Assembly (NCBI GenBank): GCA_945878835.1
Contig: CAMCUG010000040.1
Span: forward strand, 1-9,748
Reading direction: 5' to 3'
Length of the DNA stretch: 9,748 nucleotides
Source of the DNA: Chryseobacterium gleum
GTDB lineage: Bacteria; Bacteroidota; Bacteroidia; Flavobacteriales_D; Sanyastnellaceae
Shown piece after piece: positions 8,206 through 9,748 of this stretch; the stretch's first letter is position 1, and the number at the start of each line of letters is the position of its first letter. The notes below the pieces were generated by a model. It had not been told where the DNA came from and ran no database searches. It saw nothing but the letters and a program-made list of their open reading frames with translations. Both the position numbers and the translations under genes were made by a program.

Positions 8206-8225
8206 TATTCGTGAAATGACGAATA
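8206..8225. repeat. Isolated inverted repeat (7-bp stem, 6-nt loop)
   Basis: TATTCGT (8206-8212) and ACGAATA (8219-8225) are perfect inverted copies around GAAATG. The site begins one base off the position where the next 34-bp unit after 8171 would start, so it may be a diverged array unit, although its sequence differs from the other hairpins. No T-run follows. The surrounding 8186-8283 stretch is AT-rich, with a repeated TTGAATT (8256-8269) and no gene. Confidence 0.5.
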
Positions 8226-8283
8226 AATAGCACATAGGACTTTTATAGATATGCGTTGAATTTTGAATTCTAAATTATTAAAA

Positions 8284-8593
8284 ATGAAAATTCAAGATTT
8301 ATCCAAAGAGCTGTCTTATGACGTTTTTGATCTCTGTAACGAATTGAAAAAAGTACGTAGAGAATTTGAAGTGAGCAATCAATTGAAAAGATGCAGTACC
8401 AGTGTAGCTCGAATTGGTTCGAGATAAAATAGAGGTTTCACTTTCCATTCAGCCTTTCATTTCGAAATACCAACAACTCAGTTATCTCATTTGGCGAATC
8501 ACGGTTAATTCAAAATAACTCTTCCACAAGTTAAGAGAAGTTAAGAGAGGGGAAGAACAGGTAAGATTAGTAACGAAGTTTCAATTACTTAAT
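8284..8593 (+). pseudogene. Decayed four-helix-bundle protein gene (S23 / Avd-like family)
   Basis: An ATG at 8284 opens a 47-codon frame reading MKIQDLSKELSYDVFD, then a charged helix, then REFEVSNQLKRCSTSV followed by ARIGSR and TAA (8425). The family signature is SxQLxRSxTSVGANIxEGSRR; here the ANI-EG-SR part is shortened by about two codons and disrupted. The same frame continues past the stop with SAFHFEIPTTQL (8449-8481), resembling the family's SxFELETQL helix, up to a second TAA at 8506. A shifted frame then gives FHKLREVKRGEEQVRLVTKF (8522-8581), like the family's C-terminal helix. Together the pieces span about the expected 115-120 codons. Nonsense codons and a frameshift make it a pseudogene. 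Members occur in rRNA intervening sequences, and a relative (Avd) is a diversity-generating retroelement accessory protein, but no template repeat or reverse transcriptase is seen here. The first part is fairly sure; the later parts are tentative. Confidence 0.65.
8529..8548 (+). repeat. Two tandem copies of a 10-bp sequence
   Basis: AGTTAAGAGA occurs twice without a gap (8529-8538 and 8539-8548) inside the 3' part of the four-helix-bundle remnant. A slippage duplication of this kind could be one of the lesions in the dead gene. No other role is suggested. Confidence 0.6.
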
Positions 8594-8599
8594 ATGAAT

Positions 8600-8682
8600 A
8601 AAACCTTCGGTTTTCCAATTATGAAATAGGAATAAAATCTCCGATTTTCCAATTACGCAGTAGGAATAAGACCTCCGGTTTT
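8600..8682 (-). repeat. Array B: inverted 34-bp hairpin-spacer repeat (3 hairpins)
   Basis: Three 15-nt hairpins start at 8600, 8634 and 8668, again with an exact 34-bp period. They are AAAACC-TTC-GGTTTT, AAAATC-TCC-GATTTT and AAGACC-TCC-GGTTTT (one G-T pair). The 19-bp spacers CCAATTATGAAATAGGAAT and CCAATTACGCAGTAGGAAT are reverse complements of array A spacers. The second differs from the spacer at 8076-8094 at one position; the first matches the start of the long spacer at 8110 over 14 bases. A further degenerate spacer (8581-8599, reverse complement ATTCATATTAAGTAATTGA) and a weak AAC-GAA-GTT stem (8572-8580) suggest a fourth, eroded unit. The outermost hairpin lies 3 bp after the thioredoxin gene's stop codon and could serve as its terminator, although its downstream T content is modest. 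Confidence 0.88.
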
Positions 8683-8685
8683 CTA

Positions 8686-9228
8686 TTATTTTTTGGGAAG
8701 AAATTCCTCCACCTTCGCAATCCAAGCATCTGGACCACCCGCCATGTAGCCGTTTTGTCCAAGAGAGGCAAGGTTAATGCGTCCGTCGTCGGTTGGAGTA
8801 GGCATTACGAAATGACAAGTTGGATAGCCTTGTACAGCGAACATTTGTTGCAGTTGCTTATTTTGATCTTTAATGGTTTGAGGTTGTTCTTTTTTTCTTG
8901 GGTAATCCAACTCAACTAAAATAACATTTTCGTTCGCCCATTTTGTGAATGTTTCAGTACGAAATACTTCATTCTGCAAACGAATGCACCATCCGCACCA
9001 ATCGCTTCCCGTAAAGAATAACATAATTGGTTTTTTCGTTTCGTAAGAAAGGGCAATGGCCTTGTTTAAGTCAGTCTCCCATGTTTCTGCGTCGGATTGA
9101 ATTGAAGCTGTTCCAGAGGGCTTAGCAACAGTTGAAGGGACTTTTTGTCCACATGCGCTTAAGGTTAAAGACACTAAAAAAGCAGATAGAATTATTCTGA
9201 ATGGCATAGTCGTCGTTGATGTGTTCAT
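8686..9228 (-). CDS. Thioredoxin-fold lipoprotein (CGWC)
   Basis: The 180-residue protein has a lipoprotein signal: hydrophobic IILSAFLVSL followed by the lipobox LSAC, with the lipidated cysteine at residue 26. It is therefore predicted to be membrane-anchored outside the cytoplasm. The mature part holds a thioredoxin_7-type domain: WETDLNKAIALSYETKKPIM, then FTGSDWCGWCIRLQNEVF with the redox pair C78/C81, an ILVELDYPRKK strand, and the cis-proline P136 in GYPTCHF. The C-terminus GGPDAWIAKVEEFL is usual for this Bacteroidota group. A disulfide reductase or thiol-exchange role in the periplasm is likely; the partner is unknown. ATG 9228 is annotated, but ATG 9207 (MPFRIILSAF) would give a more compact signal peptide. 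It follows the peptide-transporter gene by 25 bp on the same strand, so they are probably co-transcribed. Extra Cys138 next to the cis-proline is uncommon but not known to be functional. Confidence 0.9.
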   Translation of the reverse strand: MNTSTTTMPFRIILSAFLVSLTLSACGQKVPSTVAKPSGTASIQSDAETWETDLNKAIALSYETKKPIMLFFTGSDWCGWCIRLQNEVFRTETFTKWANENVILVELDYPRKKEQPQTIKDQNKQLQQMFAVQGYPTCHFVMPTPTDDGRINLASLGQNGYMAGGPDAWIAKVEEFLPKK

Positions 9229-9253
9229 AAAGCGAATATAAGAAATAGCGATT

Positions 9254-9748
9254 TTACTTCACTCCACCCATTAATTTTTTAATTAATGGAGATAGAGCAA
9301 TTACCACAACGCCAGCAATTAATGCGTAAATCGCTAACTGATAGTAACCGTTGGTATAGGAAATTAGTTTTTCGGTATTGGTTGCATTTTCATCCGGATT
9401 CGCCATGCCTGCGCCTAAAATTCCTGCGGCATATTGACCATAAGCCGATGCTAGAAACCACATTCCCATCATTACACCCCATAAATGTTTAGGAGCAAGC
9501 TTCGTCATGATTGAGAGTCCAATAGGGGATAGGCAAAGTTCACCAAGGGTAATCACAAGATACGCCACAGTGAAAATATCAAGCGATGTAACGCCGTTTT
9601 CATCGGCAAAGAAGCGGGTTGCATAAAAAATGTAAAAGGCTAATGCCAAAAATAAAAAGCCGAAACCAAACTTAATCATGGTATTGGGTTCCGATTTTCT
9701 TTTCGCGAGCCAGATCCAAAGAAGTCCAATCAGTGCTGAAAAAGCAAT
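9254..9748 (-). CDS. POT-family (PTR2) peptide transporter, C-terminal part
   Basis: The frame runs through the right edge of the window, so only the last 165 residues are visible; an internal ATG at 9679 is not the real start. It is an inner-membrane, proton-coupled di-/tripeptide uptake permease of the major facilitator superfamily. The visible part shows hydrophobic segments and a basic loop (LAKRKSEPNT), then a helix ending in FYATRFF. The hallmark stretch YLVITLGELCLSPIGLSIMT then follows, with KLAPKHLWGVMMGMWFLASA after it. The ELCLSPxGLS and KLAP motifs are diagnostic for the C-terminal half of POT proteins. The ending, ALIAGVVVIALSPLIKKLM, is the last helix with a short basic tail. 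The N-terminal ExxERFxYY proton-coupling motif lies outside the window. The thioredoxin-fold lipoprotein gene follows after 25 bp. Confidence 0.94.
   Translation of the reverse strand: MAFSALIGLLWIWLAKRKSEPNTMIKFGFGFLFLALAFYIFYATRFFADENGVTSLDIFTVAYLVITLGELCLSPIGLSIMTKLAPKHLWGVMMGMWFLASAYGQYAAGILGAGMANPDENATNTEKLISYTNGYYQLAIYALIAGVVVIALSPLIKKLMGGVK

Larger units (their letters stand above)
8027..8682. mobile_element. Candidate degraded inverted-repeat element (MITE-like) with a dead four-helix-bundle gene
   Basis: This covers nearly the whole 715-bp gap between gltA and the thioredoxin gene. Two arrays of the same 34-bp hairpin-spacer unit face each other in opposite orientation (8027-8185 and 8600-8682). 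Aligned by hand, 8061-8128 and the reverse complement of 8615-8682 agree at roughly 53 of 68 positions without gaps. Between the arms lies a decayed four-helix-bundle gene. No transposase is present and I could not identify a target-site duplication. Mobility is an inference from the inverted arms and the enclosed pseudogene. The alternative is a local accumulation of chromosomal repeats. Confidence 0.45.

Noticed and set aside
8284..8593. Diversity-generating retroelement, because Avd belongs to the four-helix-bundle family
   Set aside because: There is no reverse transcriptase, no template/variable repeat pair and no variable target gene in the window, and the gene is broken.
8027..8682. 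CRISPR-like array (regular 15-bp repeats with 19-bp spacers)
   Set aside because: The repeats are too short and vary, while the spacers are the conserved part and recur in inverted orientation. No cas genes are present.
9254..9679. A 141-residue membrane protein starting at ATG 9679
   Set aside because: The frame continues upstream to the window edge with sequence typical of the POT family, so this ATG is internal.

Overview
The window looks like the chromosome of a Bacteroidota bacterium, most likely a member of the Flavobacteriales. The reasons are AT-rich DNA, weak Shine-Dalgarno sites, a very large TamB with the Bacteroidota-type N-terminus and C-terminal ending, a flavobacterial-style citrate synthase and enoyl-CoA hydratase, and a four-helix-bundle gene remnant flanked by short repeats. 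The genus cannot be fixed from this sequence.

Left part (1-5861, plus strand). Four tightly packed genes probably form one transcription unit. They are the 3' end of a SnoaL/DUF4440-like (NTF2-fold) protein, a rhomboid intramembrane serine protease with its catalytic Ser and His visible, a small two-helix membrane protein with a bacterial PH-like domain, and a 1478-residue TamB-family (AsmA-like, DUF490) envelope protein. The last three are all membrane-associated, so the unit looks devoted to the cell envelope.

Middle part (5878-7970, minus strand). Citrate synthase (gltA) is transcribed away from the repeat region. It is followed by a perfect 18-bp palindromic terminator and then an enoyl-CoA hydratase/isomerase-family gene, which converges on tamB. 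The hydratase keeps only one of the two canonical catalytic glutamates, as in the methylglutaconyl-CoA hydratase (LiuC)-like branch.

Intergenic region (7971-8685). This 715-bp stretch has no intact gene and is the most unusual part. It carries two inverted arrays of a 34-bp unit: a 15-bp hairpin with a 3-nt loop plus a 19-bp conserved spacer. The arrays lie at 8027-8185 and about 8600-8682. Between them is a decayed gene of the four-helix-bundle (S23 / Avd-like) family. The whole looks like a degraded, non-autonomous inverted-repeat element. Its left end touches a probable gltA promoter, and its right end lies 3 bp beyond the stop codon of the next gene.

Right part (8686-9748, minus strand). 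A POT-family peptide transporter, of which only the C-terminal part is in the window, is followed after 25 bp by a thioredoxin-fold lipoprotein with a CGWC active site. They are probably co-transcribed.
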